Of a stretch of 64,000 bases of DNA, positions 49,791-60,908 are shown one piece after another. Location: positions 2,108,465 to 2,172,464 of the forward strand of contig JANPWX010000073.1 in assembly GCA_024734555.1 (NCBI GenBank). Direction: 5' to 3'. The stretch comes from Trochalopteron elliotii. Its lineage: Eukaryota; Chordata; Aves; Passeriformes; Leiothrichidae. The position numbers were made by a program, and so were the translations under genes. Below the pieces are notes generated by a model. It worked only from the letters and a program-made list of their open reading frames with translations, did no database searches and had not been told where the DNA came from. Each line of letters starts with the position of its first letter. Within the stretch, counting starts at the first letter, position 1.

Positions 49791-51226
49791 GTGGCTGCAA
49801 AGTTCCTTTGACTTTGGAGAGAAGTCCTGATGTTTTCTTTTTTTTGCCCTGAGAGCTGGTGACTTCTATGTGTTAGTGGGTGGGACTCTTAATTTTATCC
49901 AGATGGGGGTCCTACTTGCCAAGAGAGAGGCAGGAAATAGGCTGGAGGAAGCAACTAATGAGGATATATGGAAGGGATTGAGACTTTTTCCATTTGTATC
50001 CAAGGTGCCCTTTTTCAGACAAGCACTTAGACCACTTAAATGAAGCTTATGGGCTTTCTTAGGCAGTTTCAATACTGTTTGCATCTGTGTCTTGGAGGTA
50101 TTAAATAGCTTTTGCTGTATTATAGGTCTGTAGACTGGGAATAAGAGCTGTATTTTTTTAATGTATTTTGTGACTTATTGACCAAACACTGTAACTGTTG
50201 AACAGTCTTGGAACTGGAGATTGGGGAGTAGCTGCCCCACAGTGGAAAGCTCCGTCTAAGGGTCTTAGATGCAGGCCACTGTTTATCCAGAGGGAAGAGT
50301 CCAGGGATCTGACTGAATTTCGTGTGAGTGCATTTACACGGCTCAGAGTTTTCCAGCTAGGTGTCCACTGCCCCTGTGTTTGCCTTTTTTATTCTGTCAT
50401 AGCCGAATTGAATTCCTAGTCCTCTGCTTCCTGCCCCTTTGTCACAAACCCATCCTTCTGCTGCATTGAGGTGTTATGAAAAGTATCATGAAAGCAGGGT
50501 GCCATCGGTGCAGGAGCCAGGAACTGCTGCCCCTAGCCTCTAAGTATCTCTTGTACCATTTCTGCTAAGCAGTGTTTCCCACTCCTGCCACTGTGTGCCT
50601 GTGCTGAGTCTAGGTGCTCTGATCAAAAGGCAGGGATCTGAACTGTTTGGGAGCTGTGACATGGGTCAGGTTCAGCATAAACTACATTAGGAAAAGATCT
50701 CTAGAAACAGTGCTTTAGCAAAGATGGCCTTGATGCTTTCTTGTTCCATCCCCCATTACACTCCTGGAAAGGTACTAGAGGAGATGGCCTCCCTCATGTG
50801 AACTCTTGTCTCTTAACCTATGGGCTGACTCATTTACTGACATTAGGGGTGTAGCACTGCTCCTTGCCTCCTTCCATAGCCTTGAATCAGAGCACTGATC
50901 CAGCCCGCCCACACCATCCCAGGTAATATCTCAGGAGGAGTTTTGAGCTCTGAAGGGCTTTGGTCATAAAAGGCAAGGATAACAGCAGCAGATGTTTGCG
51001 TGTTTGCTTGTTTGTGGTTTCCTTGCTGCCTCCCGTATGCAGCCCCTGGTCTGTAATAACTGCAATAGCGGGTGTTTTTGTGGAAACAAATCACCTGCTT
51101 TCATCTGGAGAGCAACAGTGATTGTGCTGGGGGAGCATGATCTATTTTTCATGTCTCAGTCTTTCTTATTATTTAAATTAATGTGAGTTGCAGTTGTCAT
51201 GAAGTGAAGGATTGATGGCAATTAAC

Positions 51227-51270
51227 TAGAACAGGCTTGGTGCAAGCTGTTTCTGCACAAGCCTGTTCTA
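51227..51270. repeat. 44-bp hairpin (17-bp arms, one bulge)
   Basis: TAGAACAGGCTTG(G)TGCA at 51227-51244 pairs with TGCACAAGCCTGTTCTA at 51254-51270. There is one extra G in the left arm and a 9-nt loop. Confidence 0.9.
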
Positions 51271-51327
51271 CCTAGCTCTGTCACTGTATCTTTCTTGGGA
51301 CTTAAAATCTCCCACACCAGCTCTGAG

Positions 51328-51424
51328 CTTGTACCTCTCCTGCCCTGCAGCCCTCCCAGTCCAGGGCACCCTACAGTATCTCTGCCCTTGTCTCACTCCT
51401 GCCTTGCAGCTCTCCTATTCCAGT
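51328..51424 (+). repeat. Degenerate tandem duplication, period 59 bp
   Basis: About 38 bp starting CTTGT at 51328 recur at 51387 with roughly 80% similarity (cctgccctgcag against cctgccttgcag). C/T-rich. Confidence 0.55.
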
Positions 51425-53384
51425 GTGAACTTCTTGCATGGTGAATGGCCACTGGTTACTTTGGGATTTATTTACTGTCAGTGGCATGGAAGATGAGATG
51501 CTGGGCTGGCATCAACGTTGTCCTGTAGATATGAAAGATAGAAGACACAAATATGTGAGTTTCAAGCCATTCTTTTCATTGTTCATTCCCATCTCGCCAG
51601 AATCAGTCCCTGCTGTGGGTGGGGCATCCTCCCTCTCTGGGGATGCAGCAGTGGGGTAGTAGAGTGTGCTTCCTTTCATGTCTGGCTCTGCTCCCCAGCC
51701 CAACCAGGAGGATCCTAAGCACGCTGTAATGGATACTCCATATGATTTACACTGAAAGAGTGGGAAGAATCTGGCCGGCGTATCTTTTTCAGCAGTACCA
51801 GAGACCCTGGCAGTGTTTTCCCATGGTCCTTGGAGCCAGAGGGGTCCAGCAGCAGCCTGGTTTCCCCTGAAAGGAAAAGCTGTTAGAATATGAAAATACC
51901 TGGAAGCACTGTTTAGCTGTAGTACTTGCCCTGCTGTGGGGCTGCAGCTTGTGGGTATGCCTCTGCTAATGGCTCAGTGAGGCCAGACACAAAAGAATTT
52001 TCCACTTGAGGGTCAACAGGAGATGGCTGGGTAAATGGAGGCTGTGACACCCTGAAGATTCTGGTCTCAGGAGGTTTTATTCCCAGCAATCCTTCTTCCA
52101 GCAGTCTGGGACCTGTGAAAACATAATACAGCCCACACATGGGGAAAAATAATAAGGTCAAAGCTTCTCATTTTAAGGCTGTCCTAAAAAGGTGTGTGCA
52201 AAGTAATGACAAGTGCCAAGGAGGCAATGCTAACTGTTGCTGGTGCTGACAGTTTTGGCATTTTAACATGCTGGCTTGATGCCCTGAAAATTAAAAGTCT
52301 CTGACTTTTTATCTGAGTGAAATTATTGTCCACTGGCTTTGGATTCTAAGTAGATGAAGCCAAGCCAGGCTTTAAGTTTAGAGGGAAATTATTTCTTGCC
52401 CTATTCCCCCTTGTCTCAGTCTTTCATTGCCTTCTGACAAAGGTGGCAGCTGAAAGGAACCAGCCATTATATTCCTAGCAGAACTTCAGCCTTGGATGTC
52501 CTTTTCACCCTCATCTGAAAAAGTGGCAAGCCAGATATGACCATCTGGACACATGCTCTTCCTCTTGGGCATTCAGTAGAACTGAATGGTCAGAACTTCT
52601 TGTACTGGCTAAGTTTACCTGATCCTCTGTGAGATAAAATGTCTTGATGGCTTTGGAGAGTGGCAGTTTATACATGTCTCAGCTGGAGCTCTGCTGCTGC
52701 CCTGTAGTGGCTTTTGCTGCTCTTTCCTCAGCCTTTTTGGCTGGCATTGCACCATTCTACTAGGAGTTCACACTGGCCCACAGCTTCACCTGCTACTCCT
52801 GCTTCAGTTCAGTCCTTCTTGGTTTGCTGCACAGCTTTTTATCCTCATGCAAATAATAAAAAAAGGGGTTAACATGCAAATGTTAACCCCTTCAGGTTAC
52901 AGTAATTTTCCCAAAACGTGGTCTAGCCACTGGTTTTACTCCTGGGCTCTGCTTACCCAGGTTGCCAATGTACCATGGAGAAGTTGTGCTGAGGATGCTC
53001 CAAAATCACTGTCCTTGTGTCCCCTGACAGAACACCTGGGCTACAACTCCTGCAAAAACAGCAGCCTCTGATGTTCTTTCCCACACTAAGCCTCTGTGTC
53101 TTCTCCTGTGCATGTTGGTCTTCTGTCAGAGGTGGCCCTCAAAGTTGCTTTGCTCCCAGTGAGTAAGAGTAGCAGTTTGGATTTCAGCACCAGAACTTTC
53201 AGGGCTCTGCCAGCCTGCAGATCTGTTGGCTGGAAAAATGTGCAGGTCTGTCATGAGCCATGGGACAGGGTGTTCCCCTCATCCACAGGGAAAGAAAGGA
53301 CGTGAGTTTTCTGTATTTTTTTCTGTATCTCCAGGCATGAATTTCCATCCCCTCTCTGAGGAGCCCATTCCTGTCCTGACTTTC
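51425..53384 (+). other. Unique intron stretch
   Basis: No gene was recognised. Contains the octamer hairpin at 52847-52892. Confidence 0.5.
52847..52892. promoter_or_regulatory. Two POU octamers, the second in a perfect hairpin
   Basis: ATGCAAAT occurs at 52847-52854 and again at 52874-52881. The second copy spans the loop of an inverted repeat: AAGGGGTTAACAT at 52863-52875 pairs exactly with ATGTTAACCCCTT at 52880-52892 around a GCAA loop. Each arm also carries GTTAAC. Octamers bind POU factors, many of them neural; binding here is inferred. Confidence 0.4.
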
Positions 53385-53880
53385 TGAAAAGTAAAAGCTT
53401 TTTCCTCATTTTGAGCCATAATCTTCCCTACATTGCAGCTCGTGTTAGCTGCTTTTCAGTGTTCACTGTGCACCTCTGAGTAAAGGGTGCCTCTGTCTTT
53501 TCTGCATATTCCCACTCACTTTTTGCAGAGGGCAATAAGATCTCCCTCAGCCTTCTCCAGACTGAACAGACCCATCTCTCTCAGGTTCTCCTGGGAAGTC
53601 ATGTGCTAATAGCCCTCTGACCATCTTGGGAGCCTTCCAGTGGACTTGCTCCAGTGTGTCAATGGCGTTCTTCTCCTGGGGAGCCCAAAACTGATCTAGT
53701 TCCTGAGATGTTGTCCAATAAGCACCATGTAGAGGGTTTTAGACACTTCACTTATGGGGTTACACTCTTGCTAATACAACCTAGGACGCTTGGTCTTTGC
53801 TGCAAGGACATACAGCTAACCCATGCTGAAGGACCCCCAGGTGTCCTGGACTGCTTGAGCCTAGCACTTTCTCCCTTCCA
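53385..53880 (-). mobile_element. CR1 LINE fragment
   Basis: Antisense CR1 signature on the + strand: 'gctttttcctcattttgagc', 'agatctccctcagccttctc', 'cagactgaacagacccatct', 'cttccagtggacttgctcca', 'ctggggagcccaaaactgat', 'tgctgcaaggacatacagct' and 'gaaggacccccaggtgtcct'. Diverged and truncated at both ends. Confidence 0.8.
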
Positions 53881-55602
53881 GAAAATATCAAGGCGGTTGG
53901 TCCCTAATGAGGGACTGTGATTGTGAGGCTTATTCCACCTGTCTAAAGCAGTATTGCCTCTTCTTACTCAAGTGGTTGGTAACAAACACCAAGGAGCAGG
54001 GGTGACACTGTGATATCCTCTGATCCTTACATCTGAGCTAGTTCACCAGCCAGAGCTGGGTACATGCCAGCCACTGCTCTGCATTTCTTTTCCTCTCCTT
54101 TCCATCCTGTATTTCTTAGAAAGCCTGTATCTAAGTTACAGGCCAGTCCTAAGAGATGTCTCACCCCACCTCTGTCATCCCAATAGTTTTTCACACACAT
54201 CCCACTGTGAATCTGTGTGAACATCTGGTTCCTCCTGTTTTCACACCATGACAGTTGCACTGGTGCACAGGCATTTGGGGTGGGCCCCAGCTGTCCTGCT
54301 TTCACGAGGCATGCAAAAGCCTTCCCTATTGTGCTGCCCCCAGCTGCTCCCTCACTGCCCTCTGCATTGCCACTTCTCCACAGATCACAGCAATCCTTCC
54401 CCAATGTGCCTGGCTTAAATCCCTCCTTGCCTGGCTGAGTGAGCCTGTTGGAAAATAGATGTCTGCCTCACTTTGCTCGACAGGTCCTCTTCCTTCCAGG
54501 GGGTCTGATGGTCATAGATACTCCAGCATTGTCCGTGAGTTTGGGGCCTACAGAGAGGGGCTAATGAGCTGTGGGTTGTAAACAACATGCTGTGAATCCA
54601 GCAACGCAGCTGGAAGTAGTGAGTAGCTCTCTTCAGGCTTCATTTCCTTTTCCCCACCTAGCTTATAGGCAGTTTTGCCCCGAAAGGACCATCAGCCACT
54701 CCTGCCAGGGAGGGGGAAGCTGCTGTCTGTTTACTCTGTGGTAAGCAAAGCAGAAAATGATATTGTTTCTTTCCTCATGACATGCAAATTTGGAAGCTGA
54801 AAATATATTAAAAAAAAAAATAGAGGATTCCTTTTTAGTGAAAATCCTTCACCACCTGACATGGGGTGTGAAGCACAGAAACAAGACATGGATGTGAGAG
54901 AGGAAAGACTGAAAGAGCTGGCTCACTCCACACCTGGAAGTGCCTGTTCAGGTCCCAATTCATGGTCACTCTGGTGCCATGACACAAACTCAGCTTGGAA
55001 AGTTTTTAAGGATCTTGAATGTCCAAGTTATGGCTGATCTCGTGAATCTTAAAAACTCTACTGTGCTTTTGGTGCTCTGCCATGTGTGGTGCAGTCATAC
55101 AGAAGCTGCCTACTGCAGGTAGCCCAGGGGGGATCCTCTTGGCTGAAAGACGTCACAAAATAACTAATACACCCTCCAAGTCAGTGCCTTGAAGCCTGTC
55201 GTCCTGCAGGAGAGTGTAGAACTCCATCTGGGACTCCCTGGCATGTAAAAAGTAGCTGGGATAATACTTGGAGCCTGCTGACCGCTTCCATGCAGCCTTG
55301 AGGTAGGCAGGCAGGTTCTGAGAGGTCATTTGATGAAGACCCCCAAACTTGTCCAAACATGAAGCTTTGCAGTTGCAGCACAGGCCCTTTCTACCTGTAG
55401 ACCCTTGAAATACAAACGACACACCAGTACATACTACTCTGATGTCATTTCAGAAACCCAGGTAGAAGTGAGAGGGGTGCAGCCTGTGAGATTAGTTTGT
55501 GGCTGGCTCTGGTTAATAGGTAGGTAGATTAACAAGCCAGGCAAGCTGCCCTCCATCACAATTCTGCTTCTAACAAGGTCAAACTTTCTTTTGTCTTCCC
55601 AG
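53881..55602 (+). other. Unique intron stretch before the Ig2 exon
   Basis: No gene or element was recognised. The final 35 bases hold the TTCTAAC branch-site candidate and pyrimidine tract of the exon at 55603. Confidence 0.6.
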
Positions 55603-55728
55603 TTCCACCAAAGATCTCCAATATCTCCTCGGACATCACCGTGAACGAGGGCAGCAATGTGACCCTGGTTTGCATGGCAAATGGGCGTCCTGAACCTGTC
55701 ATCACCTGGAGGCACCTCACTCCTACAG
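55603..55728 (+). CDS. LSAMP: LSAMP coding exon: first half of Ig domain 2
   Basis: This 126-bp exon continues the exon at 5160-5392 in phase: the final G there joins TT here to make Val, followed by 41 codons and one trailing base. The acceptor is a pyrimidine tract ending in CCCAG at 55598-55602, with a plausible TTCTAAC branch site (branch A near 55573). The donor is CAG followed by GTAAGA at 55729. The protein reads [16 protein letters not shown] and then [19 protein letters not shown], giving two N-glycosylation sequons (NIS, NVT), the B-strand cysteine at 55671-55673 and the C-strand Trp 12 residues later. The [10 protein letters not shown] stretch is a hallmark of the second Ig domain in IgLONs. 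The domain's second cysteine must lie in the next exon, beyond this window. The length is a multiple of three, so skipping it would keep frame but delete half of Ig2. No damage is seen. Confidence 0.95.
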
Positions 55729-56244
55729 GTAAGAAATCCAGCTGGATTTGATTTGTGAACTGTACAGTAGTTTCCTTCTCTTCCAGCATTAAAGAAAATT
55801 TCAGTAGCAATATAGGCAGCTATAGAAAAGTGGTAAGAATCTTAAATGTACTTCAAGCTTGTTTTGTGGTGTGAATTCCCAGGCACAATAACCAGGTTTA
55901 ACAAATGAAATTACTTCAGTAGATCCTCTGCAGAATTGGACCCATAATTCTATTTAGCTTAGGTCTTCATCTAGTTGTCCCAGTCTCTACTGCTGGTAAT
56001 GCACAGCACAGTGGTGGAGATGAAATGGTGCTAGACTGAGGGAAAAGGCTTTCTGTTGAGAAACTGCATAAGAGAGGTTCTCTCTGAAAACCATGGGATT
56101 TACTTCCTACTGAATTGCCATAAAAGGGAGAGGCAAACAGTGGCCCAGTTTATTTCATATTGCTCTTCACTCTGGCAGACAGCCAGAAGTCTTGTGTCTT
56201 CTGAGGTGAGCAAAGAAGGCATTTGGTCTTCAAGGTGAGTGAAG

Positions 56245-56306
56245 ATATTGACCAAAGTTGAGGGATTGAGTCTTTTAGTGGTTATGCATAACCAGCTGAG
56301 GAACAA
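56245..56306 (+). repeat. Copy 1 of a near-identical 60-bp direct repeat
   Basis: Begins ATATTGACCAAAGTTGAGGG and ends CAGCTGAGGAACAA. It matches 60849-60908 with one substitution and one 2-bp indel. The flanks are unrelated. Confidence 0.9.
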
Positions 56307-58819
56307 AGTGAGCAAGATGGTAACAGAATCAAGGAGAACTCACAATCTTTGTTCTGCTATCTGACTGTGTTCTCCATGCTCAAGGACCTGGCAAGTTTGG
56401 GAGGAGAATGTCCTTTCAGTAACCACACTCTGTGGGGTTAGCAGCTTGGGTTGCAAGGAAACCTTCAACCCTTAAAGATTTAACAGTAGGATGAGAACAA
56501 GAGGTAGGTTTCTATCCCTCCATATCGTGTCCTTGGAGGAGAGAAAAACTCTTTAGCTGGTTTCTTTTCCTATAAGATACTCTTTAATCTAAAATGCATA
56601 GGGAAAGCATTGATTAGCCCCACATGAATGATCTTCTGTGATACTCCCATATATGTAAAGGGTTAAAGAGGATTTGATGTAGATAGAGACCAAACATTCT
56701 GCATGTGCTACAGATAGTCCAGTTTTCTACTGCAGTTCAACAGCCAGAAAAGGGGAGAGTGTTGCAGAAAGAAAGCTGGAGAGAAAGGTAGAATGACATA
56801 TTGGAATGGAGCTTAATCAAAGGGCTACATTCAGAATGCCCTGGATTTGGAGCCTGTGGTTGAGATTGGGGTTATTTAGATTTCCTGTCTTGTCTCTTCA
56901 GCCAAACCAAAGTTCTCTTGAGCTTTCATGTGTATGAAAGCCAAATATGTAGTTCGTATTTCTGGCCCATTTCTTGCAATGCCAAGAGAAAAAAGATGGG
57001 GGGAAAACCTGCCAGGAGGAGGTGAGAGCAGGGCTGATTAGGGGAACACTACTCCTCTGTGGTATTATCATCACTACCTGACTTTTCTGTTTTTTTTCAG
57101 AATTAAGTATGACTGTTCAATTTGCATTCATAGGGAATTGAACTTTTTTTCTTAAAATATGTGTATAGAATTTTCTAGCTCTGGTATTTCTGTTCTTTAA
57201 GTTTTCTTCATATCAAATCTTCCGTATTACTGCTGCATCAGTCTTTCAGTTCTCTAACTCTTTCTTGTATCCAGCTAAAAGATACTCCCTAGCTATTCTG
57301 TGAGCACAGCCTAATGCTGAGTTAAGGGTGTTAAATCTTCATGAAATCTAAGACCTGGTACACATGAGATGCAGTCTTCAGAGCAGTGAGAAGATTCTTG
57401 TCCTGACTCATCACTTTGCCTGTTGCTTCTTTGTGGGTGGTTTCTTTTTTGTTTTTTTTTTTTTCTTCATTTGTAGCACATACTTCACTGTATCAGACAC
57501 AGATTTTTTTTTTTCCTTTTTACGAAAGTCTCCACAGAACAAATCCTCACTCCTGCTTTCCCCTCTTAGCAACTGAACTGAAGAATCCCATCCCTACTTT
57601 GACCTAGAGGACAGTTTCCTTGGCTCTGTTGTTCAGTTTTCCAGCATGTCCCTTCACATTTTCTCCCATGCTGTGTGTCTCAGAGGTGTTGCCTTGTTAG
57701 CATCCCTCAGCACCATCTCACTGACTCCTTTCCAATCCCTCCTCAGTCCTCCTCCCTACTGTGAAGCCTGCCAAGCACCTCCTTCATAACAAACTAGAGG
57801 TTATGATAAAGGGCAGGCATTCCTCAGTCTGTCACCTCCATGTGTCACTGATTCTGGTTTTTTCTTTTTCCCCATCTGAACCCATCTGCTGTCTTTTACA
57901 GACACAGAGGAACTGCTCTCAGGCAGACATCAGGTCTTTGAGCAGCATAAAGCCCAGTAAGACACTTGTCTCAAAATGGGAGGCAGAAGGGTTTCTTTTA
58001 AATGTTTTCCTTGAGGTTGACAATTAATATAAATTCCAAATTTCTTCCAGAGCTGCTGCAGTTGGAAACATGTCTTATCTTGGAATCGCCCTTTTCCAGA
58101 ACTCCAAGGCATTTTGGCTCCATTTATGCGAGTTTTGAAGACATCTGCTATGCATCAGAGCTATTTTAAATCATTGTAAAGGTTTCTAAAATATATCTCT
58201 CTCCTTCAGCTTTTTCCATGGTTAAACCTGTGACTGCAGAACTGGAAGAAAGAGTGTTATTGAGCTTGTGTGGGAGGTTTTGAATGGACAGGTAGTGAAA
58301 TTAAACCCATATCAGGAGCAGAGAGGGCCAAATTGCTTTTTCTTCGTGCACCCTCCTCAAGGAGTTCATTATCAACTTTGTCTGCTGTTTCTTTCATTCA
58401 TTGAATTCATCAATAGTGTTTGTTGGCTAATTACCTGAGTTAGGACCACAGAAATTATTTAATTCTTGTTGGCTGGGAAGTGGAAGATACAAATGCAAAG
58501 GGAAGGCAGTGTTGGTACTTAGGCAGAGAAGTCAGGATGGATATGATAATCCATTTAAATTCTGCAATCATAGCTTACTTACCTGCCTATCTGGGAAGTT
58601 AAAAAAATGTTTTATAAACTGCTATGTTGCTTCCTGCTCTGGTTCTTCAGTGAGCAGTTGAACCTGATATTTTTGTCACTTCAACTATAAGTCCTGATGC
58701 CCTCAAACAACCCACAGGAAAAAAAATAACTCTCCTAACCCTGTGAGAAAGCCAAAGTGTGATTGAGGTCGATGACTGTAGCCCTGACACCTGGGAGGAA
58801 GGCAGATAAGGGGAAAAAT

Positions 58820-59170
58820 ACTTTAATAATTCAATGGCAAATGACAATACAGATCAGCTTTAATTTGATGAAAGCAGGAATGACATTCCTTGGAACGATG
58901 CAAGTCCTTGCTCTCCTCTTACATTCCTCTTCAGATGATTGGCAGATTGTATTTTGACAGAGCAGGTGGAGAGAGTCACCCAGACTCTTCTTTTTCACCT
59001 GACAGGCCATTGTTCTGTAGGACATTGGCAACCTGGTCTGAGTAGCTGTGGATAATTTAACAGGCATTGTCTGGAAGCACAAACAGCTTCATTAGCTCTT
59101 CTCCTCCAGCCAGCAGAGCTCTTTTCTGGGATCACTGACCTGCAGCTTCCAGCTTCAGGCCAGCACATCC
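58820..59170. promoter_or_regulatory. Candidate conserved non-coding element with TALE and SOX-type motifs
   Basis: Unique sequence with CTTTAATAATTCAATGG, CTTTAATTTGATG, TGACAG at 59000-59005 directly followed by CCATTGTTCT at 59007-59016 (a good SOX-type site), and GGATAATTTAAC. No repeat signature. Conservation was not tested. Confidence 0.3.
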
Positions 59171-59544
59171 CTCCCTGCACATAGTCTGATCCCTTTCCTG
59201 TGATTCAGGACACAGCTGAAGGCTTGTTAAGTCTGCCATACCCGATGACTTTTGGCACCGTGGTTTGTGATGGTAAGCCATGGCAAAGACCATAAAACTG
59301 AAGATCTGAACTGGAATTGTCAGGAAATTGTGATGTGTTCAGTTAGAGTGGGGGTAAGCATTGATGATGTTCTTTGCTGTCTGCATGAATTAGCAGTTAT
59401 CAGCATTAGGAGTACTTCACTAGGGAACACTGTAGAGTCTCATCTCTTGAAAGGGACAAAACCCTGGTTCTTTGTACCAAGAGTACAAAGAGTACCCTAT
59501 TGTGTTATTCTCCTTAATATTCGCTCATAACCTGCCTAATCCAT

Positions 59545-60026
59545 GCCCCACAATGATATGTGTCCAGTTCTGGGCCCCTCAGTCTAGGAAGGATGTTCAG
59601 AAGAGGAGGCAATGAGGCTGGTAAGGGACTTGGAGCACAAGCCCTGTGAGGAATGGCTGAGGGAGCTGAGAGAGCTGAAGAAAAGCAGACTCAGGGGTGA
59701 CCTTATCACTCTCTACAATTCCCTGAAGGGTGGCTGTAGCCAGGTGGGGATTGGTCTCTTTCTCCAGGCAGCAACTGACAGAACAAGAGGACACAGTCTC
59801 AGGCTGCGTCAAGAGAAATATAGGTTGGATCTTAGGAAAAAGTTTTTTACTGAAAGAGTGATAAAGTACTGGAATTGTCTGCCTGGGGAGGTGGTGGAGT
59901 CACCATCCCTGGATGTGTTTTAAAAAGATTGGATGTGGCACTTCGTGCCATGGTTTAGCTGAGGTGTTAGGGCATGAGTTGGACAGGATGATTTTGAAGG
60001 TCCTCTTCCAACCTTGTGATTCTGTA
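59545..60026 (+). mobile_element. CR1 LINE 3' fragment with a long preserved ORF2 C-terminal frame
   Basis: Sense CR1: 'gtccagttctgggcccctca', 'aggaaggatgttcagaagag', 'ccttatcactctctacaatt', 'gcctggggaggtggtggagt', 'caccatccctggatgtgttt', ending 'ccaaccttgtgattctgt'. A 103-codon frame (59612-59923) stays open and carries CR1 ORF2 C-terminal pieces: [37 protein letters not shown] and PSLDVF. It lacks the reverse transcriptase core, so it cannot move itself. Confidence 0.9.
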
Positions 60027-60848
60027 TAGATTATTTTTTGTTACTGAATGCAATAACCTCAAATATGCCATAGCTGCACCACATCCTGGACAAGGTCCTG
60101 ACACAGGACCATTTGTCACTTATCACACTGGTATGGTCTGTGAGGGATACCACAGGCAGCCTACCCATCTGTGGGTGGTTATGTTAGAGGGAGCTCTGTT
60201 TTCCCTGTACCTTGCACCAGGATAACAACTAACACAGCCAAGAACAGACACTAGTAAAATAGTTCAGAGATGGTAGCCAATGCCTGCTTTCAAGCCCATC
60301 TTAGTTTTAATTCACATCTCTACTGACTTATGTTTATTCAGGCTAATGTGTTTTCTCCCTACCTGTAAGCTGCTGAGATTACAATCCAGAGTATAATTTA
60401 TCATTTCTCTTCTCTATGTCTTATTCAGAGCCAAGCTAGGTGCCTGGTTGACTGAAAAAGAGCTTTCTGGGGAGAAGAAAAATTAACGTGTATTCATATT
60501 CTTACCAATAAACTCTCAAAGGAAGCCCTACGGAGTGGTCTCTTGTGAATCAGGTTTGCAGCAATGTGAACATGGACAGTTGTTGCAAGGTCTTTGGATT
60601 ACCAGAGACCCCACTGCCAATCCTTTTGCTGTGCATGGGCAGGCAAATGCAGAAGAAAAAGCCATCTCCTGTGCTGAGAAGCTTGTATTCCAGCTCACAA
60701 GAGTAGTACCATTCATGTTTCTGCTTCTTTGCCACAAAGTATCAGTAATTGAAACCTTCCCAAGGACCTTGCCCATGGGTGCTCTGGCAAGTGCTTTTAG
60801 CACCCATGTTGATGGCAGCCTGAGAGCTGGTGACAAGGAGACAAAGCT

Positions 60849-60908
60849 ATATTGACCAAAGTTGAGGGATTGAGTCTTTCAGTGGTTGCATAACCAGCTG
60901 AGGAACAA
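60849..60908 (+). repeat. Copy 2 of a near-identical 60-bp direct repeat
   Basis: Same unit as 56245-56306, in the same orientation 4.6 kb downstream. It differs by T to C in the TCTTTCAGTGG part and lacks 2 bp in the GGTTGCATAACC part. Confidence 0.9.

Larger units (their letters stand above)
5393..55602 (+). other. LSAMP: LSAMP intron between the Ig1 and Ig2 exons (50,210 bp)
   Basis: The intron opens with GTAAGC and closes with CCCAG. Both flanking exons are interrupted after the first base of a codon, the arrangement expected of IgLON genes. Recognised contents (CR1 fragments, one solo LTR, two MIR-like remnants, hairpins, simple repeats) are listed separately. The remainder is unique sequence with no gene that I can support. 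Reading frames in it are short, lack family motifs and occur on both strands as chance would give. Confidence 0.9.

Noticed and set aside
14912..55602. Further solo LTRs or full proviruses
   Set aside because: Other AATAAA/TTTATT and TATA-like pairs were examined (for example 19310-19345 and 42930-42990) but no TG...CA termini with matching target-site duplications were found.
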